A stretch of 64,000 nt of DNA from positions 1-64,000 of the forward strand of contig CALUIM010000016.1 of NCBI GenBank assembly GCA_944320725.1. The letters run 5' to 3'. Below are positions 32,226 through 41,535 of this stretch, piece by piece. The number at the start of each line of letters is the position of its first letter. Position 1 is the first letter of the stretch. Made by a program: the position numbers and the translations under genes. The DNA comes from an uncultured Coriobacteriaceae bacterium (GTDB taxonomy: Bacteria; Actinomycetota; Coriobacteriia; Coriobacteriales; Coriobacteriaceae). The notes beneath the pieces are model-generated. The model was given only the letters and a program-made list of their open reading frames with translations, did no database searches and was not told the DNA's origin.

Positions 32226-33395
32226 TTAGCGGGCGCGCTGTGCAAGCAGATTCTTGGCGGTTGTGCGAGCCCATGCGTCGACGTCGTGCAGTTGCTCGAA
32301 GGATTCGACCCGCTCGACCGTATGAGCATCCATCGTGCCCTCAACGATGCGCGCGATATTGGTGAATGAGCACGCATGTGCCAAGAACGCGGCCACTGCC
32401 ACCTCGTTGGCGGCGTTCATCACGCACGGCAGCGTACCGCCCGTGATGCCGGCGCGTTCTGCCAGCGCGAGGCACCGGAATGCCTGCGCGTCGGGCGCGT
32501 CGAAGGTAAGTGAGCCCAGCGTACGGAAATCGACGCGGGGCGCCGGTGTATCCCAGCGCGCGGGATACGAGAACGCGTATTGGATGGGCAGGCGCATATC
32601 GGAGGCACCGAGGTGCGCAATCACAGCACCATCGGCAAACTCGACCATGGAGTGAATCTTCGATTCGCGTTGTATGAGCACACGGATATCCTCGATTGCG
32701 GTGCCAAACAGGTGCATCGCCTCGATACGCTCAAGACCTTTGTTCATAAGCGTCGCGCTATCGACGGTAATCTTTGGCCCCATCTTCCACGTAGGGTGCG
32801 CGAGCGCCTCACGTGCGGTGACATGCTCGAGCTCAGATGACGACCTGCCAAAGAACGGACCACCCGAGCAGGTGAGCCAGATGGCGTGAACATCCGCACG
32901 GTCGCCATCGAGCAGGCATTGGAAGATGGCGCTGTGCTCGGAATCAACCGGCAGCAGCTGCCCGGGGGCGGCAAGGGGCATTAAGAGATCACCGGCAACT
33001 ACCAGCGATTCTTTGTTGGCGAGCGCCAAGCGCTTACCAGCCGTGAGCGCGGCATGGCTTGCAGGAAGCCCGGCAGCCCCCACCACGGCCACGAGCACGC
33101 AATCGACATCATCACGTGCCGGAATCTCGGTCAAAGCCGCATCACCGGTTATGAGCGTCGTACTTCCGGGAAGCTCGCTCAGCACCGGATCATCTGCATG
33201 CGCAGGATCGGTCACGCCCACGCACGCAGGCGTGAACTCGCGCGCCAGCGCCACCAACTCGTGCGTGCTTCTATGCACCGTAAGCGCCACGATCTCGAGC
33301 TTATCGGCATGCTGACGGCACACATCGATGGCCTGCGAGCCAATGGAACCGGTGCAGCCGATGAGCGCTACGCGCAGGCGCTTACCCTGTGTCAT
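32226..33395 (-). CDS. dxr: 1-deoxy-D-xylulose 5-phosphate reductoisomerase
   Basis: Dxr converts DXP to MEP, the committed step of the MEP pathway. The NADPH fold begins with ALIGCTGSIGSQAIDVC. NKESLVVAGD, PVDSEHSAIFQCL and the metal-binding TLMNKGLERIEA motifs are present. The 389 residues match the family. The start overlaps the cdsA stop by four bases. Confidence 0.96.
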   Translation of the reverse strand: MTQGKRLRVALIGCTGSIGSQAIDVCRQHADKLEIVALTVHRSTHELVALAREFTPACVGVTDPAHADDPVLSELPGSTTLITGDAALTEIPARDDVDCVLVAVVGAAGLPASHAALTAGKRLALANKESLVVAGDLLMPLAAPGQLLPVDSEHSAIFQCLLDGDRADVHAIWLTCSGGPFFGRSSSELEHVTAREALAHPTWKMGPKITVDSATLMNKGLERIEAMHLFGTAIEDIRVLIQRESKIHSMVEFADGAVIAHLGASDMRLPIQYAFSYPARWDTPAPRVDFRTLGSLTFDAPDAQAFRCLALAERAGITGGTLPCVMNAANEVAVAAFLAHACSFTNIARIVEGTMDAHTVERVESFEQLHDVDAWARTTAKNLLAQRAR

Positions 33396-34252
33396 AGAAT
33401 GCCTCCCAAAACGAGCAGAATCTCGGCCGTGATGCAGCCGAAGATCAACGAATCGCAGCGGTCGAGCATGCCGCCATGACCAGGAATGAGATTCCCCGAA
33501 TCCTTGACGCCTACACCGCGCTTGATACGCGACTCGATAAGATCACCAAAAACTCCCAGGATCGAAACGACCACACCGCACACAACGGCATAGAACGCAT
33601 CGAACCCGTAGAGGCCCGTCGCCCACAAGATGAGCCACACGATGACCGCGCCGGCGATGCCGCCCGCAAAGCCCTCCCAGCTCTTCTTGGGCGAGATCTT
33701 AGGCACCATCTTGTGTTTGCCGAACTTGCTGCCCACGAGATAGGCAAACGAGTCGGAGACCCAGAGCGATGCGCAGACGCCCACCGAGAGCAATGCGCCG
33801 GCAAGCCCGGGGACGAGGCTCCGCAGCAGCACGACGGCCGAGAGCATGAGACCGGTATAGAGCGGCCCCATGAGGGTGATGGCAACATCGGCGATGCGCG
33901 TACGGGGCGAGTAGACATACCACAGCCCCACCGAGAGCACGAGCAAGAAGAGCAGCGCGCTGATGAGGATGCTATCGCCCAGCGCGCAAAACGGAAAGAG
34001 CACCGCGGCGGTGAGTCCCAACAACTCGTTGGGCACCTTGCCGTCGAGGCGCATCATCATGAAGAACTCTTTGCAGCAAAACCAGCTCATGATGGCAACG
34101 AACACGGCCGTGGGCACGGTGCCCAGCACGAGCGAACCAATGAACACGCCGACGTAGATAAGGCCGGAGGCTACGCGGGTCCAAAACGAGGAGAGCCCGC
34201 GAGCGGGCTTCTCCTGTGGCTGCCGGTCTTGAGAAGCGCTTCGCTCCCCCAT
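33392..34252 (-). CDS. cdsA: Phosphatidate cytidylyltransferase
   Basis: CdsA makes CDP-diacylglycerol, the precursor for phosphatidylglycerol by the pgsA-like enzyme at 3438-4145. The C-terminal family signature is complete: SRIKRGVGVKDSGNLIPGHGG with MLDRCDS. About eight hydrophobic segments are seen in 286 residues. The ATG at 34252 is preferred because AAGGAG lies 8 bases before it and the product then starts with a short polar tail; the longer frame adds a Pro/Arg-rich shadow. Confidence 0.95.
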   Translation of the reverse strand: MGERSASQDRQPQEKPARGLSSFWTRVASGLIYVGVFIGSLVLGTVPTAVFVAIMSWFCCKEFFMMMRLDGKVPNELLGLTAAVLFPFCALGDSILISALLFLLVLSVGLWYVYSPRTRIADVAITLMGPLYTGLMLSAVVLLRSLVPGLAGALLSVGVCASLWVSDSFAYLVGSKFGKHKMVPKISPKKSWEGFAGGIAGAVIVWLILWATGLYGFDAFYAVVCGVVVSILGVFGDLIESRIKRGVGVKDSGNLIPGHGGMLDRCDSLIFGCITAEILLVLGGIL

Positions 34253-34254
34253 CG

Positions 34255-35049
34255 TTATGACTCCTTGCTTTGGGTGAGGCCGCCGAAACGACGGTCGCGC
34301 CCCTGGAAGGCCAGGATGGCGCGGATAAGACCCCACCGGTCGAAATCGGGCCAATAGGTATCGGTGATATAGAACTCGGCATAGGCTACCTGCCAGAGCA
34401 GATAGTTGGAAAGCCGCAGTTCACCAGAGGTACGAACCACGAGCTCTGGGTCAGGCAGGCCGGCAGTGTAGAGATGCGCCGCCACGGTATCTTCATCAAT
34501 CTGCTCAGGATCAAGCGTGCCGGCGCGCACATCTTCCGCGATGAGCCGTGCGGCACGCGCAAGCTCGGCACGAGCACCATAGTTTACCGCGAGCGCGAGC
34601 GTCATGCCCGTATGGTCCTCGGTCTGTTTCAGGCCATACTCGAACACCTCGCGCGTCTGCTCGGGCAAGGCCGAGATGTCGCCCAAGAACACCACCTTGA
34701 CGTTCTCGCGATGGAGCAATGGCAGCTCCTCGATGAACGTCTTGGCGAACAGATGCATGAGTAGGTTGACCTCCTGCTGCGGGCGTGACCAGTTCTCGGT
34801 GGAAAAGGCGTAGGCAGAGAGGACCTCGACATCCAAACGAACGCACGCGGTGATGATCTCACGCAGCGAAACGATACCCGCTTTGTGACCCTCCCCGCGC
34901 GAAAGCCCGCGCGACGTTGCCCACCGACCGTTGCCGTCCATGATGCACGAGATATGGCGCGGCACACGGGAGCGGTCAAACGCCTCCATGTCGATGTCGG
35001 CAGGAGGATTGGCAAAATACGTTTCGAAGGTACTATCGTCGCTGTTCAA
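34255..35049 (-). CDS. uppS: Isoprenyl transferase (undecaprenyl diphosphate synthase)
   Basis: This cis-prenyltransferase makes the C55 lipid carrier for cell-wall synthesis from the IPP produced by the MEP enzymes. The catalytic Asp motif CIMDGNGRWATSRGL and GHKAG are present, with SAYAFSTENWSRP and ELRLSNYLLWQ further on. The N-terminal 30 residues are acidic and probably unstructured. The length of 264 residues is normal. One base separates it from frr. Confidence 0.95.
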   Translation of the reverse strand: MNSDDSTFETYFANPPADIDMEAFDRSRVPRHISCIMDGNGRWATSRGLSRGEGHKAGIVSLREIITACVRLDVEVLSAYAFSTENWSRPQQEVNLLMHLFAKTFIEELPLLHRENVKVVFLGDISALPEQTREVFEYGLKQTEDHTGMTLALAVNYGARAELARAARLIAEDVRAGTLDPEQIDEDTVAAHLYTAGLPDPELVVRTSGELRLSNYLLWQVAYAEFYITDTYWPDFDRWGLIRAILAFQGRDRRFGGLTQSKES

Positions 35050-35050
35050 C

Positions 35051-35584
35051 CTAGATCTCCATGACCTCTGCTTCTTTTGCCTTCAACATCTCGTCGATCT
35101 TCTTGATGTAGGCGTCGGTGTGCTTTTGGACCTTCGCCTGCTCACGACGGACATCGTCTTCCGAGAGCTCCTCGTCACGCTCGATCTTGTTGTTGAAGTC
35201 GCGACGGATGTTGCGAATAGACACGCGGGCCTGCTCGGCAAGTTCACGGCACTCGCGCACCAGCTCGCGACGGCGCTCCTCGGTGGGCGCCGGGAACGGC
35301 AGGCGCACCACAGTGCCATCGGAAGACGGGGTGATGCCCAGATCGGACGCGCTGATGGCCTTCACGATTGCGTTGAGCAGGGCCTTGTCCCATGGCTCGA
35401 CCATGAGCATGTGGGCCTCGGGGACCTTCACTGCGGCAACCTGGGTGATGGGGGTTGCAACACCGTAGTAGTCGACCGTGATATCGGAAAGGATGTTGGC
35501 ATTGGCACGGCCCGTGCGCACCTTGGAGAAGTTATGCTTGAGCGCCTCGAGGCTCTTGTCCATGTTGCTGGTGATGTCGGCCAT
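35051..35584 (-). CDS. frr: Ribosome recycling factor
   Basis: RRF splits post-termination ribosomes with EF-G. The 177 residues from the ATG at 35584 (AGGAGG upstream) begin MADITSNMDKSLEALKHNF, followed by VRTGRANANILSDI and DYYGVATPITQVA. The C-terminal helical bundle includes IRRDFNNKIERDEELSEDD. The long frame upstream of 35584 is pyrH shadow. Confidence 0.97.
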   Translation of the reverse strand: MADITSNMDKSLEALKHNFSKVRTGRANANILSDITVDYYGVATPITQVAAVKVPEAHMLMVEPWDKALLNAIVKAISASDLGITPSSDGTVVRLPFPAPTEERRRELVRECRELAEQARVSIRNIRRDFNNKIERDEELSEDDVRREQAKVQKHTDAYIKKIDEMLKAKEAEVMEI

Positions 35585-35585
35585 G

Positions 35586-36308
35586 TTAGTCCTCCTGTAC
35601 AACGACGGTGCCAACCGATTCTCCGGCAAGCGCTCGTTTGATCTGTCCCTCGCCCTCGATGTTGAGAACGATGATCGGCATGTTGTTGTCCTGGCATAGC
35701 GCGGTTGCCGTGGAATCCATGACCTGCAAGCCGCGGACGAGCACCTCATGATAGCTGATGGTGTCGAAACGCACCGCATCGTCGTGCGTTGCAGGATCCT
35801 TGTCGTAGACACCGCTCACCTTGGTTGCCTTGATGAGACAGTCGGCATCGATCTCGCACGCGCGCAGCGCGGCCGCGGTATCGGTGGTGAAATACGGATT
35901 GCCGGAACCGGCGGCGAAGATCACCACGTCACCCTTCTCGAGATGATTCATAGCGCGGCGGCGAATATAGGGCTCACAAACCTCGTTCATCTGGATGGCG
36001 CTCATCACACGGCACTCGCAGCCCGCACGCTCGAAGGCGTCCTGCAGAGCAAGCGCATTCATGACGGTTGCCAGCATACCCATGTAATCGGCCTGAGCAC
36101 GATCCATACCCTTAGCGGCACCAGCCATACCGCGGAAGATATTGCCGCCACCAACGACGATACCAACCTCGATACCCTCGTCATGAAGCTCGCGCACCTG
36201 ACGCGCCAGGCGGTCGGTAACAGCAGGATCGATACCGTAGCCCCCCTCGCCCATAAGCGCCTCACCGGACAGCTTGAGTAGAACGCGCTTGTATCGATAA
36301 CCGGACAA
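35586..36308 (-). CDS. pyrH: UMP kinase
   Basis: PyrH phosphorylates UMP. The amino-acid kinase motifs are [24 protein letters not shown] and [24 protein letters not shown] at 36308 is preferred as start: AGGAGG lies 6 bases upstream and the product then begins [17 protein letters not shown] as in the family. In-frame ATGs further upstream would place extra residues before this core and lack such a site. The product is 240 residues. The gene precedes frr by one base. Confidence 0.93.
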   Translation of the reverse strand: MSGYRYKRVLLKLSGEALMGEGGYGIDPAVTDRLARQVRELHDEGIEVGIVVGGGNIFRGMAGAAKGMDRAQADYMGMLATVMNALALQDAFERAGCECRVMSAIQMNEVCEPYIRRRAMNHLEKGDVVIFAAGSGNPYFTTDTAAALRACEIDADCLIKATKVSGVYDKDPATHDDAVRFDTISYHEVLVRGLQVMDSTATALCQDNNMPIIVLNIEGEGQIKRALAGESVGTVVVQED

Positions 36309-36365
36309 GATATCCTCCTTTTGTCGAAGCTTCATCCATTCTAGCAAAGAAGCAGAATCGACCCG

Positions 36366-36402
36366 TAAAAAAGCAGGCTGTCGGTGTAAACCCACAGCCT
36401 GC
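36366..36402 (-). terminator. Rho-independent terminator between tsf and pyrH
   Basis: GCAGGCTGT (36373-36381) pairs with ACAGCCTGC (36394-36402) in a perfect 9-bp stem with a 12-base loop. On the minus strand TTTTTTACGG follows. It separates rpsB-tsf from pyrH and the downstream genes. Confidence 0.9.
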
Positions 36403-36435
36403 GTACGTCATGGCGCTATCGAGCGATGCGCGAAA

Positions 36436-37308
36436 TTAAGCCTCGCCGTGAGCAAGACGATCGAAGCCGGTGATCTTGATGGTGTCGCCGACCTCCTTGG
36501 AGACCTTGGCGGCGTACTTGGAGATGGTGAGGCTGGAATCCTTGATGAACTCCTGCTCGTTCAGAACAACGCCCTTGTAGAACTTCTCCAGACGGCCAAC
36601 AGCCATCTTCTCCTGGATGGCCTCGGGCTTACCGGACTCGGCAGCCTGCGCCTTGTAGATGGCGACCTCGTGCTCGACGGTCTCGGCCGGGACGTCCTCG
36701 CGGACAGCGCAGATGGGCGCGGTAGCCGCAACCTGCATAGCGACATCGTGCGCGAAGGACTTGAAGGCCTCGGTGGACGCGGTCTCGGGCTTATCGAACG
36801 CAAACTCAACGAGCACGCCAATCTTGCCACCCATGTGGATGTAGCTGGCAACAGCGCCGTGAGCGGGCTTGCGCACCGCGAAACGGACGAGCTTCATGTT
36901 CTCGCCGATGATGTGGATGAGCTCGGTGAGGCCAGCCTCAACGGTCTCGCCGTCCATGTCGCAGGCAAGCAGGGCCTCGACGTCAGCGGGCTCGTTCTCG
37001 GCGGCGCACTTAGCCACGTTAGCGGCAAAGCCGGTGAACTTGGGGTTGGAACCAACGAAGTCGGTCTCGCAGGCAACCTCGACGAGCGCACCGAGGGTGG
37101 CATCGTCGGAGACATAGGCGGCAACGGCGCCCTCGTTAGTGGCGCGGCCAGCCTTCTTGGCGGCAGCGGCAAGGCCGTTCTTGCGCAGGACGTCGACTGC
37201 GGCGTCCATATCGCCGTCAGCCTCGACGAGCGCCTTCTTGCACTCCATCATCGGGGAGTCGGTGAGCTCGCGGAGCTGCTTGACCATTGCGGCGGTGATC
37301 TGGGCCAT
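36436..37308 (-). CDS. tsf: Translation elongation factor Ts
   Basis: EF-Ts exchanges GDP on EF-Tu. The N-terminal UBA-like part reads ITAAMVKQLRELTDSPMMEC followed by KKALVEADGDMDAA. The core domain has CETDFVGSNPKF and the family-typical VASYIHMGGKIGVLVE. The ATG at 37308 has AAAGGAG upstream. The product is 290 residues. It is followed by a strong terminator. Confidence 0.97.
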   Translation of the reverse strand: MAQITAAMVKQLRELTDSPMMECKKALVEADGDMDAAVDVLRKNGLAAAAKKAGRATNEGAVAAYVSDDATLGALVEVACETDFVGSNPKFTGFAANVAKCAAENEPADVEALLACDMDGETVEAGLTELIHIIGENMKLVRFAVRKPAHGAVASYIHMGGKIGVLVEFAFDKPETASTEAFKSFAHDVAMQVAATAPICAVREDVPAETVEHEVAIYKAQAAESGKPEAIQEKMAVGRLEKFYKGVVLNEQEFIKDSSLTISKYAAKVSKEVGDTIKITGFDRLAHGEA

Positions 37309-37350
37309 GATGGCTCCTTTCACAAAGTCGTGTGTCTAACTAGACGGTTC

Positions 37351-38115
37351 CTACTCAGCAGCGGCCTCGGTCGCAGCCTCGGCAGCGGGCGCCTCGGCAG
37401 CCATCTCGGCCTCGGAGATCTGCTCCTTGCCGGTGCCCGCGAGGCAGGCGTCGGCCATGAGCTCGCACATGAGGGTCACCGCGGAGATAGCGTCATCGTT
37501 GCAGGGGATGCCGATGCCGTTCTCGAAGACCTCGTCCGGATCGGAGTTGGTGTCGATGAGGGCGATCACGGGGATGTTGAGGCGGCGGGCCTCCTTGATG
37601 GCGTTCTCCTCGCGCTTGGTGTCGATCACGAAGAGCGCGGAGGGCAGACCCTTGAGGTCGCGCGCACCACCAAGGTTGTTCTGAAGCTTGGCGAGCTCCT
37701 TGCCGAGCACCGCCTGCTCCTTCTTGCCGCGGAGCGCCATGGAGCCATCGGCGACCATGGCCTCGAGCTCCTCCATGCGGTTGATGCGCGAGCGGATGGT
37801 CACGAAGTTGGTGAGCATGCCGCCCAGCCAACGCTGGTTGATGTAGGGCATGCCAGCGCGCTCGGCAGCGGCCTTGACGGGCTCCTGAGCCTGCTTCTTG
37901 GTACCCACGAAGAGCACCTTGCCGGTCTTAGCGGCGTTGCGCAGGAAGGTGTACGCCTGGTCGGCGTTCATGATGGTCTGCTTGAGGTCGAGGATGTAGA
38001 TGCCGTTGCGCTCGCCGAAGATGAAGGGCTTCATCTTGGGGTTCCAGCGGCGGGTCTGGTGACCAAAGTGGCAGCCAGCCTCGAGCAGGGTGCGGATGTT
38101 AATCTTGGTAGCCAT
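37351..38115 (-). CDS. rpsB: 30S ribosomal protein S2
   Basis: This is the S2 subunit protein of 254 residues. It begins TKINIRTLLEAGCHFGHQTR and contains RWNPKMKPFIFGERNGIYI and LPSALFVIDTKREENAIKEA. The C-terminal ~30 residues are an Ala/Glu-rich tail (AAEAPAAEAATEAAAE), as is common in actinobacterial S2. The ATG at 38115 has AGGAGG upstream. It is the first gene of the rpsB-tsf unit. Confidence 0.97.
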   Translation of the reverse strand: MATKINIRTLLEAGCHFGHQTRRWNPKMKPFIFGERNGIYILDLKQTIMNADQAYTFLRNAAKTGKVLFVGTKKQAQEPVKAAAERAGMPYINQRWLGGMLTNFVTIRSRINRMEELEAMVADGSMALRGKKEQAVLGKELAKLQNNLGGARDLKGLPSALFVIDTKREENAIKEARRLNIPVIALIDTNSDPDEVFENGIGIPCNDDAISAVTLMCELMADACLAGTGKEQISEAEMAAEAPAAEAATEAAAE

Positions 38116-38313
38116 GTAAACCTCCTGTGGTTTGCCTCCGCGCGGTGTCGACCCCTCTTGGCCACCCCGTTTTCTGCTACCGATACCAGGGCACCACGGC
38201 AAGAGAGTAGCCGCGCGTGTGTGATACTGCATGTTGCCATGTGGCAACCCGATGAATGATAGCAGGAAATCTGTTGTTGTGCAGCTTCCTGCGAAATATT
38301 CTCATTTCGTGCG
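38116..38313 (-). other. Upstream region and probable long leader of rpsB
   Basis: These 198 bases carry no gene. TATCAT on the minus strand at about 38260-38265 could be a -10, but its -35 is poor. Downstream a 6-bp perfect hairpin (GTTGCC-4-GGCAAC, 38233-38248) would lie near the transcript 5' end, leaving a leader of more than 120 bases before the ribosome binding site. Long S2 leaders are often autoregulated by S2; that is inference here. Confidence 0.4.
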
Positions 38314-39243
38314 CTACGCGCGTGGATGGGCCTGTGCCACGGCCGATTTCAGACGCTCGGGCGTGAGATGCGTGTAGATTTGGGTTGTCGAGAGGCTCGC
38401 ATGGCCCAGCAACTCCTGAACGCTGCGGAGGTCGGCGCCTCCCGCAAGCAGATCGGTTGCGAAGGTGTGGCGCATCGCATGGGGTGAGATATCGTGCGGG
38501 ATGCCCGCCTTGCGCGCGAGCGCCTTGAACCGGTAGCGAATGGCATTGGCGTCCATACGGTTGCCCCGAGCTGAAATGAAAAGCGGGTGCCAGGTGCCGG
38601 GCGTCTCGGTACGCCCTGCCGCCGCAAGCAGCTCCGGCCTTCCCGACTCCACGTACCGCATAAGTTTATCCAGCGCACGGCGATAGACAGGCACGATGCG
38701 CTCTTTCGAGCCTTTGCCGAAGAGCCGGACGGTTTTGTTGCCCGCATGCACGTCCTCAAGATCGAGCCGTGCAAGCTCGGAGATACGCGCACCGGTTGCA
38801 TAGAACAACTCGAGAATCGCGGCGTCGCGCATGCCCTCGGGAGTCGTAGCGTCGGGCGCAGCGAGCAAGGAGTCCATCTGGGCGGCGGTGATCGTTTTCG
38901 GCAGGCTCTTAGGAATCTTTGGCGTGACGAGCGAGAAGACCGCCTGGGGGTCCGCGATGCCTTCGAGCTTGAGCCAGCGCGCGAACGTGCGCAGCGCCGA
39001 GAGATGCGCCGAGACCGTTCGCGGCGCGTAGCCGCCCCGCCTCAGATCTGCCAGATAGCGTCGCAACTCCGGCATCGTGGGGTTCAGTGCGTTGGCTTCC
39101 GCTCGTGCCGCCCAGGCCCCATATGCTTCCAGATGGCTGCTATACGCACGCACCGTCTCGGGCGACAAGCCTTCTACCTGCGAAATATAGGCGATGAAAC
39201 CATCAAGCGCATTGAGAAAGCGCTCGTCGACCTCCCGCATCAC
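38314..39243 (-). CDS. xerC: Tyrosine recombinase XerC
   Basis: XerC resolves chromosome dimers at dif. Residues 1-95 are the SAM-like core-binding domain. The catalytic domain has all residues of the family: Arg in TGARISELARL, Lys in GKGSKERIVP, His and Arg in HAMRHTFATDL, His in LGHASLSTTQIY and the Tyr nucleophile in the same segment. The 309-residue length is normal. The start (ATG 39240 or GTG 39243) overlaps the trmFO stop. No dif-like site was searched beyond this window. Confidence 0.93.
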   Translation of the reverse strand: MMREVDERFLNALDGFIAYISQVEGLSPETVRAYSSHLEAYGAWAARAEANALNPTMPELRRYLADLRRGGYAPRTVSAHLSALRTFARWLKLEGIADPQAVFSLVTPKIPKSLPKTITAAQMDSLLAAPDATTPEGMRDAAILELFYATGARISELARLDLEDVHAGNKTVRLFGKGSKERIVPVYRRALDKLMRYVESGRPELLAAAGRTETPGTWHPLFISARGNRMDANAIRYRFKALARKAGIPHDISPHAMRHTFATDLLAGGADLRSVQELLGHASLSTTQIYTHLTPERLKSAVAQAHPRA

Positions 39244-40583
39244 GAGATAGGCACTCCTCGGAACAGATCCGCACGCGTGGCAAGATAGGCATCGAGGTCT
39301 GCGAGCGCGCGCTCAGCATAAGCACGATAGCGGTCGCGCTTGCTGCGACGCACACCATCCTCGAGCGGCGGCACGATGCCAAAGTTGACGTGCATGGGCT
39401 GGTACGGGTTGGTCTCGGGATTCGTTGCGTAGGCAACAAGCGAGCCCAACGCACCGGTGAGGGGCAGCGAGACCGCAGGCGCTCCCTGAAGCTCAGCATA
39501 GGTGTTGAGCGCGGCGAGCAAGCCGGACGCGATGGCCTCGACATACCCCTCTGTACCGCTGATCTGCCCGGCAAGCCGAACGCCCGTGCCGGGAATCTTG
39601 AAGGTTGCATCCACGGAGCGCGGAGAGTCGATAAACGTATTGCGATGCATGACCCCGTAGCGGAAGAACTCGGCGTGCTCGAGCCCCGGAATCATGCGGA
39701 ACACGCGGCGCTGCTCCGGGAAGGTAAGATTCGTCTGAAAACCCACGAGGTTATAGGCCGTGCGGTCACGATTCTCCGCACGAAGCTGCACCGCCGCCCA
39801 CGGCCGACGGCCGCTTCGCGGATCGGTGAGCCCAACGGGCTTCATCGCACCGAAGCGCACCGCATCGCGACCAGCGCGGGCAATCTCCTCGATAGGCTGG
39901 CACGCCTGGAAAAGATCGCGCTGCTCGAACTCCTTGGCTACCACGCGATCGGCGCCAAGAAGCGCATCGATGAAGGCCTCGTACTCCTCTTTGTTCATAG
40001 GGGCGTTGAGATAGTCGCCCTCCCCTTCCTGCTCATAGCGCGACTGCGAGAACAGCACGTCGAAATCGAGCGTCAACGCATCGACGATGGGCGCCGCGGC
40101 ATCGAAAAATGAGAGCGAACTGCCGCCCACGAGCTTTGTCACCTCATCGGCGAGCGCCTGCGAGCAGAGCGGACCCGCCGCGATCACCACATGTCCCTCG
40201 GGAATCTGAGTAACTTCCTCGCGCACCACGGTAATGAGATCTTGCGCGCGCACGCGTTCCTCAACAAGACGGGAAAACTCATCGCGGTCGACGGCGAGCG
40301 CGCCGCCGGCCGGAACTGCCGCCTCTTCAGCACACGAAAGCAAAACGGATCCCATGCGATGCAGTTCCTGCTTGAGCAAGCCAGCAGCGGAATCGATCCG
40401 CGTCGCCTTGAGCGAATTCGAACAAACGAGCTCGGCCAGATGATCGGTATGATGTGCGGGCGATAATTGCACAGGACGCATCTCATAGAGCTTCACCGGC
40501 ACGCCACGCGCTGCGAGCTGCAGAGCGCATTCAGAGCCCGCAAGCCCGCCGCCGATAACTACTACCGCTTCACGCTGCATCAT
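39240..40583 (-). CDS. trmFO: Folate-dependent tRNA m5U54 methyltransferase
   Basis: TrmFO methylates U54 in the T loop using methylenetetrahydrofolate and FAD. The FAD-binding motif AVVVIGGGLAGSECALQLAA is at the N-terminus, followed by AHHTDHLAELVCSNSLKA and the catalytic Cys region. ALNTYAELQG and VNFGIVPPLE mark the C-terminal part. The product is about 447 residues. The dprA-trmFO-xerC order is known from Firmicutes, where topA lies between dprA and trmFO; here topA is missing from the cluster. Confidence 0.95.
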   Translation of the reverse strand: MMQREAVVVIGGGLAGSECALQLAARGVPVKLYEMRPVQLSPAHHTDHLAELVCSNSLKATRIDSAAGLLKQELHRMGSVLLSCAEEAAVPAGGALAVDRDEFSRLVEERVRAQDLITVVREEVTQIPEGHVVIAAGPLCSQALADEVTKLVGGSSLSFFDAAAPIVDALTLDFDVLFSQSRYEQEGEGDYLNAPMNKEEYEAFIDALLGADRVVAKEFEQRDLFQACQPIEEIARAGRDAVRFGAMKPVGLTDPRSGRRPWAAVQLRAENRDRTAYNLVGFQTNLTFPEQRRVFRMIPGLEHAEFFRYGVMHRNTFIDSPRSVDATFKIPGTGVRLAGQISGTEGYVEAIASGLLAALNTYAELQGAPAVSLPLTGALGSLVAYATNPETNPYQPMHVNFGIVPPLEDGVRRSKRDRYRAYAERALADLDAYLATRADLFRGVPIS

Positions 40584-40608
40584 CGATACTCCATTCCATC
40601 GTTTCATC

Positions 40609-41535
40609 TCACCTATTCTGACCGATGGATGTCCGTGCGTGAAGAGTCTCCTTCGAAGATGCGAACCTTCCGTCTGGCAGTCGCTCGATCACGCCGTCGA
40701 CCTCAAGTGAGCTCACCAGCTCCATCGCATCAAGTACATCCCGATGCAGCATCGCGGCGATTTCCTCCATACGCATGGGAGAGGCAACGAGCGCCTCCGC
40801 CACACGTCGCCCCTCGCCCGGCACGTCTCCCGAACGCACCGCGCGCTGGCGATACCGCCGCAGGCGCCCGTAGATGCGCGATATGGCTACCTCCAGCGCC
40901 TCTTCGTCTCCTATGCAGGTGGCACCGTTGGCAATCAGGTAATTCGTGCCCAGCGACATGGGCGAGAAGATCGAGCCCGGGGCAACGAGCACCTCATGGC
41001 CGATCTGCATGGCGCACTCCGCGGTGCTGAACGTCCCCGAGGGCATACCCGCCTCGGCGATGAATACGGCATCGGAGAGCGCCGCAATCACGCGGTTGCG
41101 CTTTGGGAACGTGTAGCGCATGGGCTGCGTACCCCAGGGTTCGAGCGAAATGACGGCACCTCCTCCCTCCAGCGTGTCATCAATCAATGCCGCCGAGGTG
41201 CGCGGATATACCACGTCGGCTCCGCTACCCAAGACCACGATGTGCGTGGCACCGCACCGAAGCGCTTCGGTCCCGGCAAGCTGGTCGCACCCAATCGCGC
41301 CGCCGGCAACAACGTGCAATCCCGCATCCGCCGCAATGCGAGCAGCCATCTCGGTAATCGCCTCACCATAGGGCGTGGGATGGCGTGTGCCGATGATCGA
41401 GATGCACGGCTCGGATAACACGTCGGGATTGCCGCGCGCAAACAGTTGCGGAGGCGGGCTGGGCAGGCGTTTGAGCTTCTCGGGATACCAGGGGCTCTCA
41501 AGGTCGATTACGATGCGCGTTGAAGATGCGGTCAT
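40609..41535 (-). CDS. dprA: DNA-processing protein DprA
   Basis: DprA loads RecA on incoming single-stranded DNA during natural transformation. The Rossmann-like core shows ISIIGTRHPTPYGEAI, VVAGGAIGCDQLAGTEALRC and FPKRNRVIAALSDAVFIAEA. A C-terminal winged-helix follows (SPMRMEEIAAMLHRDVLDAM). The 308 residues fit the family, without the N-terminal SAM domain seen in some members. It overlaps comM by four bases. DprA and ComM are general DNA-uptake factors and do not prove competence by themselves. Confidence 0.92.
   Translation of the reverse strand: MTASSTRIVIDLESPWYPEKLKRLPSPPPQLFARGNPDVLSEPCISIIGTRHPTPYGEAITEMAARIAADAGLHVVAGGAIGCDQLAGTEALRCGATHIVVLGSGADVVYPRTSAALIDDTLEGGGAVISLEPWGTQPMRYTFPKRNRVIAALSDAVFIAEAGMPSGTFSTAECAMQIGHEVLVAPGSIFSPMSLGTNYLIANGATCIGDEEALEVAISRIYGRLRRYRQRAVRSGDVPGEGRRVAEALVASPMRMEEIAAMLHRDVLDAMELVSSLEVDGVIERLPDGRFASSKETLHARTSIGQNR

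Noticed and set aside
36448-38259. 603-codon open frame on the plus strand
   Set aside because: It is antisense to tsf and rpsB, spans their intergenic gap, and reads as a Leu/Gly/Val-rich shadow.
38294-38311. CGAAAT/ATTTCG hairpin downstream of xerC's neighbour region as terminator
   Set aside because: It has a six-bp A+T-rich stem with no T-tract, and lies upstream of the xerC stop side only.
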